Shown: positions 5,849-13,364 of the stretch, piece after piece
How the letters are laid out: each line of letters starts with the position of its first letter
How positions within the stretch are numbered: the stretch's first letter is position 1
Assembly (NCBI GenBank): GCA_936941515.1
Contig: CAKZJI010000301.1
Location: forward strand, 1 to 16,474
From: an uncultured Propionibacteriaceae bacterium
GTDB taxonomy: Bacteria; Actinomycetota; Actinomycetes; Propionibacteriales; Propionibacteriaceae
DNA length: 16,474 nt
Direction: 5' to 3'
Notes under the pieces: generated by a model
The model's database searches: none
Seen by the model: only the letters and a program-made list of their open reading frames with translations
Told to the model about the DNA's origin: nothing
Translations under genes and position numbers: made by a program

Positions 5849-6904
5849 TCAACGGGCAGCCACCGAGGAGCGCACGAAGTCCTGGCGCACCCCCAAGGCG
5901 CGGTCGGTGCGCCGGATGGACTCGCCGCCGTCGTCGACGGTTCCGGTGAGGGCCCGGATCGCGTCGATGTTCTCGGGGACGACGATCGCCTGGTTGTCCA
6001 CCGTGTAGGTGTAGTACAGCTCGTTGCCGTCCACGGTGAGGATGTCTTCCCAGAGGGCCACCTCATACATATCACCCCGGGGCCGGCCCAGGTCCTCCAT
6101 GAGTTCCACGGTGCTATTGACCGCCACGACGCCGTCCGAGCGCCGGACGAAGGCGATCCGCGGCATCGCCCGGAACGCCTCCAACACCTCCTGCTTCTCG
6201 GCCGGGCGGGTGAGCTCGATCGTCCAGTAGTGCAGGTGGTTCTGAGTGTGGGCTCCCTTGGCGGCCATGGTGACCACGTCCAGGTCCGGGACCACCGACT
6301 GGGCGTCGGGCCCCTGATGGCTGGGGATTCGGCCCTCGGGGACGATGGTGTTCATGATCCCGGAATGGTCCGATTCCCACGGATCGGTGGCCCGGCGGAT
6401 GAGCACCCCCCGGGCCTTGGACAGCAGTCCGACGTCCTTCAGCGCGGTAAGGGCCCGGACGGTGGCGGTGGTATTGCAGGACACCACCCGGGTGCTGTCC
6501 CGGCCCAGGGCGGTGGCGTAGTTGGCGTGGGCGACGAAGGAGTGGCCGGTGAGATCGTGCTTCTCCCCGCCCTGGAACACGGATTTGACCCCGTGGGCAC
6601 GGTAGAGCTCCAGGTTGCCGGCGCCCACCTGGGCCGGGGTGCAGTCCACCACGACGTCAACGTTCTCGAGCAGGTCGTGCAGGCCTCCGACGACGGGAAG
6701 GCCGGCATCCGCCATCACCGGTAGGGCCTGCTCGGTAGAGGCGTAGACGGGGATACCCTTCCCGGCCGCAGTCGCGATCCGGTAGTCAGCGATGACGTCA
6801 CTGACTCCGACCAGCGCCATGTCCTCCTGGGCCCGGACCGCGTCGGCGACGCGTTTGCCGATGACCCCGTACCCGTTCACCGCGACCTTGATCTTGTCCT
6901 GCAT
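5849..6904 (-). CDS. gap: Type II (archaeal-type) glyceraldehyde-3-phosphate dehydrogenase
   Basis: A 351-residue enzyme that oxidises glyceraldehyde-3-phosphate with phosphate and NAD(P) to 1,3-bisphosphoglycerate. It has the archaeal-type Rossmann start VAVNGYGVIGKRVADAV (about 7-23) and the catalytic cysteine C143 in VVSCNTTA, instead of the bacterial SCTTN. The archaeal-like blocks ATDPWESDHSGIMNTIVP and MAAKGAHTQNHLHYW follow; H219 is the probable general base. Length fits the type II family. The start has AAAGGAG six bases upstream on the minus strand. It lies 88 bases after the DUF305 gene with no convincing terminator, so it is probably the last gene of the copZ operon and copper-induced. 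A horizontally acquired alternative isozyme is likely. Confidence 0.93.
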   Translation of the reverse strand: MQDKIKVAVNGYGVIGKRVADAVRAQEDMALVGVSDVIADYRIATAAGKGIPVYASTEQALPVMADAGLPVVGGLHDLLENVDVVVDCTPAQVGAGNLELYRAHGVKSVFQGGEKHDLTGHSFVAHANYATALGRDSTRVVSCNTTATVRALTALKDVGLLSKARGVLIRRATDPWESDHSGIMNTIVPEGRIPSHQGPDAQSVVPDLDVVTMAAKGAHTQNHLHYWTIELTRPAEKQEVLEAFRAMPRIAFVRRSDGVVAVNSTVELMEDLGRPRGDMYEVALWEDILTVDGNELYYTYTVDNQAIVVPENIDAIRALTGTVDDGGESIRRTDRALGVRQDFVRSSVAAR

Positions 6905-6992
6905 GCTCGTCTCCTTTCCTGGAGGACCCGTTCCGGTTTCGGGGTCTATCGCCAGCCGCGTCTCACCGGATGCCCGCAGCGGACGACGGTGC

Positions 6993-7676
6993 TCAGAGCT
7001 TGTCGAGCATCTGTTGCATTTCGGTGATCTCGGCCTCCTGGTCGGCGATGACCTGCTCGGCGAGCTGCACGGCCTGCGGGTTCTGGCCGTCCTTGGCCTC
7101 GTCCTTGGCCATGTCCACGGCGCCCTTGTGGTGGGCGGTCATCTGCTCCAGGTACAACCGGGCGGCCTCGGTGCCCTGGGCCTGGTCGAGGGCGGTCATG
7201 TCCTCCTCGGACATCATCCCGGACATCCCGCCGTGGTCCATGCCCTCCATACCGTCCATGCCGTCCGTGTCCACGGGGTCTTGGCCCCAGGCGGTGAGCA
7301 TGGAGTTCATGCGCTTGATCTCCGGCCCCTGGGCGTCGATGACCTTCTGGGCGAACGCGGCCACCTCCGCCGGGACGTCATCCTTGGCCAGCAGCATCTC
7401 GCTCATCTCAACGGCCTGCTGGTGGTGCGGGATCATCATTTGGGCGAACATCACGTCCGCGTCGTTGTGCTCGGCGGAGACCTCCTCAGCCGAACCGGTC
7501 GCCGTGGTGGACGGTGTCGCGGTGGCCGTGGCCGCAGGGGTGGCGGCCGGGGCGGAGCTGGTCGCAGTGGCCGAGGCCTCAGCGCCGGCGTTCTCGTCCT
7601 GGGCGCCGGTGCCGCAGGCGGTCAAGGTCAGGGCGGAGGCCAGGGCCAGGGCGGTCAGCGTCATGGTGCGTTTCAT
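6993..7676 (-). CDS. DUF305 lipoprotein (copper-associated)
   Basis: A 227-residue exported lipoprotein: signal peptide MKRTMTLTALALASALTLTAC with lipobox Cys21, an Ala/Thr/Ser linker (about 22-66), then a duplicated DUF305 four-helix unit. The first repeat has MMIPHHQQAVEMSEML (H84, H85) and the second MTAHHKGAVDMAKDEA (H182, H183). Between them lies a Met/His-rich loop GMDGMEGMDHGGMSGMM (about 139-155) of the kind that binds copper outside the cell. The ATG at 7676 is preceded by AAGGA on the minus strand; the longer frame from 7961 is antisense to the end of copB and is rejected. It lies 59 bases after copB, so it is probably co-transcribed. A role in binding extracytoplasmic copper is inferred from composition and context. 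Confidence 0.9.
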   Translation of the reverse strand: MKRTMTLTALALASALTLTACGTGAQDENAGAEASATATSSAPAATPAATATATPSTTATGSAEEVSAEHNDADVMFAQMMIPHHQQAVEMSEMLLAKDDVPAEVAAFAQKVIDAQGPEIKRMNSMLTAWGQDPVDTDGMDGMEGMDHGGMSGMMSEEDMTALDQAQGTEAARLYLEQMTAHHKGAVDMAKDEAKDGQNPQAVQLAEQVIADQEAEITEMQQMLDKL

Positions 7677-7735
7677 GGTGGGTCCTTCCACAGTGGGTTG
7701 AGGGTTCATATCAGAGTTAGCGCCAAGAGGCGCGA

Positions 7736-9973
7736 TCAGGAGGTCGCGGGTTGAAGGGCAGCCTGCGACCGGGGGCGCTCGAGAGGAGCCAGGTGCTCCG
7801 GGTCCAGGTCGATCCGGCGCAGCAGCTGGGCGTTGAGGGCGACCACGATGGTGGAGACGGACATCAGGATCGCGCCCACCGCGGGGGAGAGCACGAACCC
7901 GATCGGGGCGAGCACGCCGGCGGCCAGCGGCACGGCGAGCACGTTGTAGCCGGTGGCCCACACCAGGTTCTGGATCATCTTGGTGTAGCTGGCCTGGGAG
8001 AGCTCGATCATCGACAGCACCGCGCGGGGGTCGTTGCTGGCCAGCACAACGCCGGCGGACTCCATGGCCACGTCGGTGCCGGCGCCGATGGCGATGCCGA
8101 CCTCGGCCCGCGCCAGTGCCGGGGCGTCGTTGACGCCGTCGCCCACCATGGCCACGGACAGTCCCCGGGACTGCAACTCGGTGACCTTGGTGTCCTTGTC
8201 CTGGGGGAGGACCTCGGCGAAGACCTCGTCGATGCCCAGGTCCGCCCCGACGGCCTCGGCGACCTGGCGGGCATCGCCGGTGATCATCGCGACCTTGATG
8301 CCGCGGGCGTGCAGGGCGGCCACGGCGGCCCGGGACTCGGGGCGGACCTTGTCCTCCACGGCGACCGCGCCGATAACGGACCCCTCGCGCAGCACGTGCA
8401 ACACCCCGGCCCCGCGCGCGGTCCAGGAGGCGGTGTGCTCAGTGATCTCCGCCGGCATGGTCAGGTTAAGCTCGCGCAGCATGTTCGGGCCCCCGACGAG
8501 GATCTCGGAGCCGTCCACGGTGGCGCGCACCCCGCGGCCCATGGCAGCACTGAAGTCCGTGCCGCGCTTGCGCAACGTGCTGGCCTGCGGGTGCTGCCCG
8601 GCGGCGGTGACGATGGCCCGGGCCACGGGGTGCTCGCTGTCAGCCTCGGCCGCGGCGGCCACCGCCAGCAGTTCTGCCTCGGACACGCCGGGCATCGCGG
8701 TGACGGCGGTGACGACGTGGGCGCCCTCGGTCAGGGTGCCGGTCTTGTCGAACAGGACCACGTCGATGGTGCGCATCCGCTCCAGGGCCATCCGGTCCTT
8801 GATCAGGACCCCGGACTTGGCGGCCTTCTCCGTGGAGAGGGCGATCACCAGCGGGATGGCCAGGCCCAGGGCGTGCGGGCAGGCGATGACCAGCACGGTC
8901 ACGGTGCGGGTGACCGCGTCGGTGGGCTGGCCGATCGCGGTCCACACGATCGCGGTGATGATCGCCGCAACCAGGGCGAACCAGAACAGCAGGGCCGCCG
9001 CCCGGTCGGCCAACGCCTGGGCGCGGGAGGAGGATTCCTGGGCGTCGGCGACCATCCGCTGGATCCCGGCCAGGGTCGTGTCGGTCCCGACGGCGGCCAC
9101 CTTCACCCGCACGGTGTTGTCGGTGGCCACGGTCCCAGCGACCACCGTGTCCCCGGCCTGGCGCAGCACGGGCTTCGACTCCCCGGTGATCATCGCCTCG
9201 TCGAACTCCGCGGCGCCCTCGAGGATGGTCCCGTCGGCCGGCACCCGGGCCCCGGCCCGCACTAGCACCACATCGCCCACGGCCAACTCGGTGATCGGCA
9301 CGGTGATGGTGTCACCGTCCACGACCTTCTCGGCCTCCTCCGGCAGCAGCGCCGCCAGCGCGTCCAAGGCGGAGGAGGCCGCGCCCAGGGCGCGCATCTC
9401 CATCCAGTGGCCCAGCAGCATGATGACCACCAGCAGCGCCAGCTCCCACCAGAAGTCCAGCATCAGGTCCCCGATGCCCAGGGTCGTGACCCAGGAGGCG
9501 ACGAAGGCCACCGTGATGGCCATCGCGATCAGCAGCATCATCCCGGGCTGGCGGGCGCGCAACTCGGTCAGCCCGCCCTTCAGGAAGGGCATGCCGCCAT
9601 AGAGGTAGATCACGGTGCCCAGCACCGGGGCGATCCACGCCGAGCCCGGGAACTCGGGGACGTGGTAGCCCAGCAGCTGCCCGACCATGTGGCTGAAGAA
9701 CACCACCGGGATGGAGAGCACCAGTGAGACCCAGAACCGGTTCTTGAACATCGCGGTGGAATGCCCGGCGTGCTGACCGTGGTCGTGGACCTGGTGGTCC
9801 TCGTCCAGGGCCGAGTGGGCGTGGCCCTGGGGCATGGCCTGCCCGTGGGTGGCCGCGTCCGCGGGGTGGTGGGCGGCATGGTCGGTGTGGTTGGCGTGGC
9901 CGGCGTGGGGGTTCGGGTCTGGGTGTTCGGCGGTCTGGTCGGTGGGGTGATCGTGGTGGTGCGGGGTGCTCAT
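7736..9973 (-). CDS. copB: Heavy-metal P1B-type ATPase, CPH subclass (CopB-like)
   Basis: A 745-residue membrane pump that uses ATP to export copper (P1B-3 members move Cu(II) and/or Cu(I)). The first 71 residues contain 19 histidines and no CxxC domain, which is typical of CopB rather than CopA. About eight membrane helices follow. Motifs: TGES at 263-266, the membrane metal motif C365-P366-H367, DKTGT with the phosphorylated D409, HP at 448-449, GDGVND at 611-616, and YN (676-677) plus MSVST (704-708) in the last helices. CPH in place of CPC marks P1B-3. The start at 9973 has AAGGAA on the minus strand. It lies 75 bases after copZ in the same operon. Silver transport is a possible extra activity. 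No CPC-type CopA is in the window. Confidence 0.95.
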   Translation of the reverse strand: MSTPHHHDHPTDQTAEHPDPNPHAGHANHTDHAAHHPADAATHGQAMPQGHAHSALDEDHQVHDHGQHAGHSTAMFKNRFWVSLVLSIPVVFFSHMVGQLLGYHVPEFPGSAWIAPVLGTVIYLYGGMPFLKGGLTELRARQPGMMLLIAMAITVAFVASWVTTLGIGDLMLDFWWELALLVVIMLLGHWMEMRALGAASSALDALAALLPEEAEKVVDGDTITVPITELAVGDVVLVRAGARVPADGTILEGAAEFDEAMITGESKPVLRQAGDTVVAGTVATDNTVRVKVAAVGTDTTLAGIQRMVADAQESSSRAQALADRAAALLFWFALVAAIITAIVWTAIGQPTDAVTRTVTVLVIACPHALGLAIPLVIALSTEKAAKSGVLIKDRMALERMRTIDVVLFDKTGTLTEGAHVVTAVTAMPGVSEAELLAVAAAAEADSEHPVARAIVTAAGQHPQASTLRKRGTDFSAAMGRGVRATVDGSEILVGGPNMLRELNLTMPAEITEHTASWTARGAGVLHVLREGSVIGAVAVEDKVRPESRAAVAALHARGIKVAMITGDARQVAEAVGADLGIDEVFAEVLPQDKDTKVTELQSRGLSVAMVGDGVNDAPALARAEVGIAIGAGTDVAMESAGVVLASNDPRAVLSMIELSQASYTKMIQNLVWATGYNVLAVPLAAGVLAPIGFVLSPAVGAILMSVSTIVVALNAQLLRRIDLDPEHLAPLERPRSQAALQPATS

Positions 9974-10048
9974 GGTGTTCCTTCTGCTCGGCGGTCTGTT
10001 CGGCGACCGGCTCGGCGGTGGGGCGCCGACCTCGAGGGGATGGGTCGG

Positions 10049-10378
10049 TTAGATCCGGACGCGGTAGCCGGCCGCTTCGATGGCCGTCCGCACGGAGTCC
10101 GCGGAGGCGGGCCCGGTCACGGTGACGGGGGAGGCCCCGCCGGCGACCAGTTCGACCCGGACATCGTCCACCCCGTCCAGGGCGCTCACGGCCTCGGCGA
10201 CGGAGCCCACGCAGTGTCCGCAGGTCATGCCCTCCACCTGGTAGGTCGCGTCGCCGGCGCTCGTCCCGGTTGGGTCGGCACTCTGGCGCCCGGCGGGGGC
10301 GGTGGCGTCGGCGGCTGGGGCGCAGCACGAGCAGCCGTTGGTGGCCCCCGGCAGCGGGGTGCGGGCGGATTCGGTCAT
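10049..10378 (-). CDS. copZ: CopZ-like copper chaperone with an extra N-terminal Cys cluster
   Basis: A 109-residue cytosolic protein. The C-terminal half (about 44-109) is an HMA domain with the Cu(I) site G50-M-T-C53-G-H-C56 and the usual pattern through ALDGVDDVRVEL to AIEAAGYRVRI. The N-terminal 43 residues are flexible and include C16-S-C18-C19, unusual for a simple CopZ and possibly a second metal or thiol site. The ATG at 10378 has AAGGAG seven bases upstream; the longer frame from 10453 would begin inside the promoter and is rejected. It is the first gene of the operon behind the CsoR-type operator and should hand Cu(I) to exporters or to Csp3. Confidence 0.9.
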   Translation of the reverse strand: MTESARTPLPGATNGCSCCAPAADATAPAGRQSADPTGTSAGDATYQVEGMTCGHCVGSVAEAVSALDGVDDVRVELVAGGASPVTVTGPASADSVRTAIEAAGYRVRI

Positions 10379-10428
10379 GACGGTCTCCTTCAGGTCTGAG
10401 GGCGGCGCCGGACGGCGCCTCTCCTCTT

Positions 10429-10457
10429 GGTATATACCCCCCGGGGGTATCATTCAA
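10429..10457 (-). promoter_or_regulatory. Promoter of the copZ-copB-DUF305-gap operon
   Basis: On the minus strand, -35 TTGAAT (10457-10452) and -10 TATACC (10434-10429) are separated by exactly 17 bases. The spacer is almost entirely the CsoR-type palindrome, so repressor binding would block RNA polymerase. The -35 box lies within the last codons and stop of copS. The copZ start lies about 50 bases downstream. Confidence 0.75.
10434..10450. promoter_or_regulatory. CsoR-type operator
   Basis: A perfect palindrome ATACCCCC-C-GGGGGTAT, the A/T-flanked C-run/G-run type bound by CsoR copper-sensing repressors, which release DNA on Cu(I) binding. No csoR gene is in this window, so the repressor would have to be encoded elsewhere. 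Confidence 0.8.
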
Positions 10458-11619
10458 GGGGTGGAGCGCCGGTGTTCACGGTGGATAAACGGGTGCGCCG
10501 GTAGGTGGGCTGGTCGGGGGGCTGCTTGGTGGGCAGGTCGATGGTGAACGTCGCCCCGGCCGTGGTGGAGGTGGCGCTCAAGGTGCCGCCGTGGGTCTGG
10601 ATGAGAGCTCGGGAGATGGCCAGGCCGACCCCGGAGCCGCCGTGGTCACGGTCGCGGGCGGTGTCCCCGCGGTAGAAGCGTTCGAAGACGTGCGGCAGGT
10701 GCTCGGGAGAGATCCCCTCCCCGGTGTCGGTGACGCTGAGCGTGACCCCGGACGGGCTTTGTCGGGCCTCGAGGGTGACCCGGCCCCCGGCCGGGGTGTG
10801 GCGCAGGGCGTTGGTGAGCAGGTTGCCCAGGACCTGGCCCATGCGCTGGCGGTCCACGTCCACGGCCAGGCCCGGATCGGCGTCCATGGTCAGGGCCACG
10901 CCCTTGGTGGCGTAGGCCTCCTTGTGGGCCTCGGTCGCGGCATGCAGCAGCCCGCTGACCCCTTGGGGGCTGCGGTCCAGTTCGATCCGGCCCTCCTCGG
11001 CGCGGGAGACGTCGTTGATGTCCTCCACCAGCCGGGTCAACCGGGCCAGCTGCTCGCCCATCAGCTCACCGGTGGGCTCGTCCCAGTGGGACACCCCGTC
11101 TTGCAGGGCCTCGTGGTAGACGGTCAGCACGGAGACGGGGGTGCGCAGCTCGTGGGCCAGGTCCGAGAGCATCCGTCGACGGGTGTCCTCGGTGCGCTGA
11201 AGCCGTGCGGCCATGGTGTTGAAAGACCCTGCCAGCTCCTCCACCTCGGTGCCGGCGCCCATGGCCGGCACGCGGGTGTCGTACCGTCCACCGGCCATGG
11301 CCTTGGCCGCCTGGGTCAGGGCGTTGATCGGACTCTGGATCCGGCGGGCGACATGCCAGGTCAATGCCAGACAACAGATCAAGGCCGTGGCCAGGGCCAC
11401 GCCCAGGGTCCAGAAATTGGCGTCCCGGTAGGCCTGCTCCACGTGCAGCACCTGGGCTGCATCGTGTCCGGCCCCGGCCTGTTCCAGGTGCTCGTGGAAC
11501 AGTGGTGGGCCGGCCAGGGAGGCCACCACCACCGCGGCCAGCACGCTGGCCCCCACCACCAGCAGCTGGGCGAGGAAGAACCGGGCCGCTAATCCTTGGT
11601 AGCGCCGCCGGCCGGTCAT
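10450..11619 (-). CDS. copS: CopS-type sensor histidine kinase
   Basis: A 389-residue membrane kinase. Two membrane helices (about 13-36 and 71-92) enclose a very short external loop with four histidines (H42, H44, H52, H59), suitable for direct metal sensing. A HAMP segment (about 93-145) follows, then the HisKA dimerisation domain with phosphorylated H156 (SDLAHELRTPVSVL), and the HATPase domain: N270 (LGNLLTNALRHTP), DTGEGIS at 308-314, FERFYRGD, GGSGVGLA at 337-343. It is homologous to CusS/CopS and QseC-like kinases. It starts inside the copR stop (ATGA overlap), so the two are translationally coupled. Its stop codon touches the CsoR operator of the copZ operon. Copper as the signal is inferred from context. 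Confidence 0.9.
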   Translation of the reverse strand: MTGRRRYQGLAARFFLAQLLVVGASVLAAVVVASLAGPPLFHEHLEQAGAGHDAAQVLHVEQAYRDANFWTLGVALATALICCLALTWHVARRIQSPINALTQAAKAMAGGRYDTRVPAMGAGTEVEELAGSFNTMAARLQRTEDTRRRMLSDLAHELRTPVSVLTVYHEALQDGVSHWDEPTGELMGEQLARLTRLVEDINDVSRAEEGRIELDRSPQGVSGLLHAATEAHKEAYATKGVALTMDADPGLAVDVDRQRMGQVLGNLLTNALRHTPAGGRVTLEARQSPSGVTLSVTDTGEGISPEHLPHVFERFYRGDTARDRDHGGSGVGLAISRALIQTHGGTLSATSTTAGATFTIDLPTKQPPDQPTYRRTRLSTVNTGAPPLE

Positions 11620-12341
11620 TGCTCCGCCATCCGGTAGCCGACCCCGCGGACGGTGTCGATATAGCGGGCCGGGTCCGCGTCGAGCTTGCGGCGCAGGTTC
11701 TTGATGTGCACGTCCACGAGCCGTTCATCGCCCACCCAGGCCGGGTCCCAGACGATATCGATCAGCTGGCGCCGGGAGAAGGCCTGGTGCGGGCGCCCCG
11801 ACAAGGCGGCCAGCAGGTCGAACTCCGTGCGCGTTAGTTGCACCACCTGGCCCGACACGCGGGCCTCGTGGGCGGCCAGGTCGATGACCAGGTCACCGCA
11901 GACCCGTTCCGGTTCGGGGGCTGACACCGTTGTGCGCGGCCGGCGCATGACCGCCCCCACCCGGGCGACCAGCTCCCGGACGCTGAAGGGTTTGGTGATG
12001 TAGTCATCGGCCCCCACCGCCAATCCCTCCAACCGGTGGTGCTCATCGCCGCGGGCGGTGAGCATCAGCACATAGCACTCGGAGAAGGCCCGCACCCGCC
12101 GGCACACCTCGATCCCGTCCAGCCCGGGCAGGCCCAGGTCCAGGACCATCACGTCGGGCTCGTGAACCCGGGCGGCCTGCACTGCGGCCGGGCCGGTGTG
12201 GGTGAGGGCCACCTCGTAGCCGGCCCGCTCCAGGTAGGTGGCCACCATGCGCGCCAGCGGCTTCTCGTCATCGACCACCAACACCCGGCCGGCCGCCGGA
12301 CCAGTCCCAGTGTCAGTCCCAGTGCCAGTGCCAGAGTTCAT
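11616..12341 (-). CDS. copR: CopR-type response regulator (OmpR/PhoB class)
   Basis: A 241-residue regulator with a receiver domain (about 19-130): acidic D24/D25, phosphorylated D68 (VLDLGLPG) and K117 (TKPFS). The C-terminal winged helix (about 145-240) contains LTRTEFDLLAAL, RLVDVHIKNLRRKLD and YIDTVRGVGYRM. It should bind 11-bp-spaced direct repeats such as those at 12399-12420 and 4230-4251. The start at 12341 is chosen because residues 1-18 are the only leader before the receiver; the ribosome binding site is weak, and the much longer frame to 13670 is antisense to plus-strand genes. The leader MNSGTGTGTDTGTG comes from a hexamer DNA repeat. It overlaps copS by four bases. Confidence 0.93.
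   Translation of the reverse strand: MNSGTGTGTDTGTGPAAGRVLVVDDEKPLARMVATYLERAGYEVALTHTGPAAVQAARVHEPDVMVLDLGLPGLDGIEVCRRVRAFSECYVLMLTARGDEHHRLEGLAVGADDYITKPFSVRELVARVGAVMRRPRTTVSAPEPERVCGDLVIDLAAHEARVSGQVVQLTRTEFDLLAALSGRPHQAFSRRQLIDIVWDPAWVGDERLVDVHIKNLRRKLDADPARYIDTVRGVGYRMAEQ
12301..12336. repeat. Six-unit hexanucleotide repeat in the start of copR
   Basis: On the plus strand: ccagtc, ccagtg, tcagtc, ccagtg, ccagtg, ccagag. Each unit encodes two residues of the Gly/Thr-rich N-terminus of CopR, so gain or loss of units keeps the reading frame. Confidence 0.7.
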
Positions 12342-12398
12342 GGGTCCAGTCTCGCTCTGTCTCGCGCCCCGGCGGCTCAGAACGGTGCCGGGGCGGGG

Positions 12399-12420
12399 AA
12401 TCTTCATCGAATCTTCAAGG
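12399..12420. promoter_or_regulatory. CopR-like tandem box between copR and the divergent oxidase operon
   Basis: Two abutting 11-bp repeats, AATCTTCATCG and AATCTTCAAGG, identical over their first eight bases. On the other strand they read as two TGAAGATT units with a 3-base spacer, close to the corynebacterial CopR box as I recall it. They lie 58 bases upstream of copR and 78 bases upstream of the lipoprotein gene at 12498, so they can serve both directions. Confidence 0.75.
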
Positions 12421-12497
12421 CAAACCGCCCCATCCCGGCGCGTCACCGGCCGACAATGGTAGAAGCCCCGCCTTTTGGCCCGGGGCGGAAAGGCTCC

Positions 12498-13364
12498 ATG
12501 ACCCCCCTGACCCGCAGAACCCTGATCGCCGGCGGGCTGACCCTGCTCGGCGCTGGCACCCTCACCGCCTGCGCCGCGCCGAACCCCGCGACATCCCCGG
12601 CGGCCGGCACCGGCACGCAGGGCACCGGCACGGCCATCACCCACGTCCATGCCCTCACCCGGGACCCCGAGTCCGGTGAGGTGCTGCTGGCCACCCACCA
12701 GGGCCTGTTCCGGCTCCAGGACGGGGAGCTGACCCAGGTCGGTCCGGTCGTGGACTTCATGGGTTTCACCCTGACTCCCGAGGGCCGCTACCTGGCCTCG
12801 GGTCACCCCGCGCCGCGCACCGACCTGCCCGAGCCGCTGGGCCTGGCCGAGTCCACCGACCGGGGCCAGAGCTGGACGGTGCTCTCCCGCGGCGGCGCAT
12901 CCGATTTCCACGCCCTGGCCGCCGGCCCGAACGGGGTCCTCGGCTTCGATGGGCAACTGCGCGCCAGCACCGACGGCCTCACCTGGCAGAGCCTTGAGAT
13001 CCCCGTCGCCCCGGCATCGCTGGCGATCTCCCCCCAAACCGGGACCGTGCTGGCCACCACCGAAACCGGCATGTTGCGCTCGACCGACCACGGCGCGACC
13101 TGGACCACCCTGGACACCCCCCAGCTGATGCACCTGGTCGCCTGGGCCGATGACACCACCGCCGTGGGCGCCGGCACCGAGGGACACCTGCTGACCAGCA
13201 CCGACGCCGGCGACACCTGGACCGCCAGCGACCGCCCGGTCGGCACGGCCACCGCCCTGGGAACGGGCATCACCGACGACGGGCAGACCGAAGCACTGCT
13301 GGTCGTCGGCTCGACCGTGCTGTCCACCACGGACGGCGGGAACACCACCGAATCGCTGCTGTGA
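12498..13364 (+). CDS. F510_1955-like BNR-repeat lipoprotein (copper cluster)
   Basis: A 288-residue exported lipoprotein. The N-terminus MTPLTRRTLIAGGLTLLGAG has a twin-arginine pair (R6-R7) and a lipobox LTAC with Cys25. The body is a beta-propeller of sialidase/BNR-type repeats: STDRGQSWTVL, STDGLTWQSL, STDHGATWTTL, STDAGDTWTAS, and a final STTDGGNT. Proteins with this plan, named F510_1955 family glycosylhydrolases in databases, recur in actinobacterial and firmicute copper clusters; no hydrolase activity is evident and the name is historical. The start has GGAAAGG five bases upstream. It is the first gene of the plus-strand operon behind the CopR-like box and overlaps the next gene by four bases. 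Confidence 0.85.
   Translation: MTPLTRRTLIAGGLTLLGAGTLTACAAPNPATSPAAGTGTQGTGTAITHVHALTRDPESGEVLLATHQGLFRLQDGELTQVGPVVDFMGFTLTPEGRYLASGHPAPRTDLPEPLGLAESTDRGQSWTVLSRGGASDFHALAAGPNGVLGFDGQLRASTDGLTWQSLEIPVAPASLAISPQTGTVLATTETGMLRSTDHGATWTTLDTPQLMHLVAWADDTTAVGAGTEGHLLTSTDAGDTWTASDRPVGTATALGTGITDDGQTEALLVVGSTVLSTTDGGNTTESLL

Noticed and set aside
6993..7961. Longer 322-residue start for the DUF305 protein
   Set aside because: The extra N-terminus is an out-of-frame overlap with the 3' end of copB; the lipoprotein signal and the ribosome binding site support 7676.
7751..9602. Long plus-strand frames opposite copB (for example 7751-9265 and 8034-9602)
   Set aside because: They are GC-rich shadow frames of the ATPase, with Gly/Ala/Arg-rich non-protein-like content.
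10049..10453. CopZ starting at 10453
   Set aside because: Would begin inside the promoter/operator; the ATG at 10378 has a good ribosome binding site.
12036..13364. 442-residue start for the propeller lipoprotein
   Set aside because: The extra part is antisense to copR; the twin-arginine/lipobox signal begins at 12498 with a ribosome binding site.
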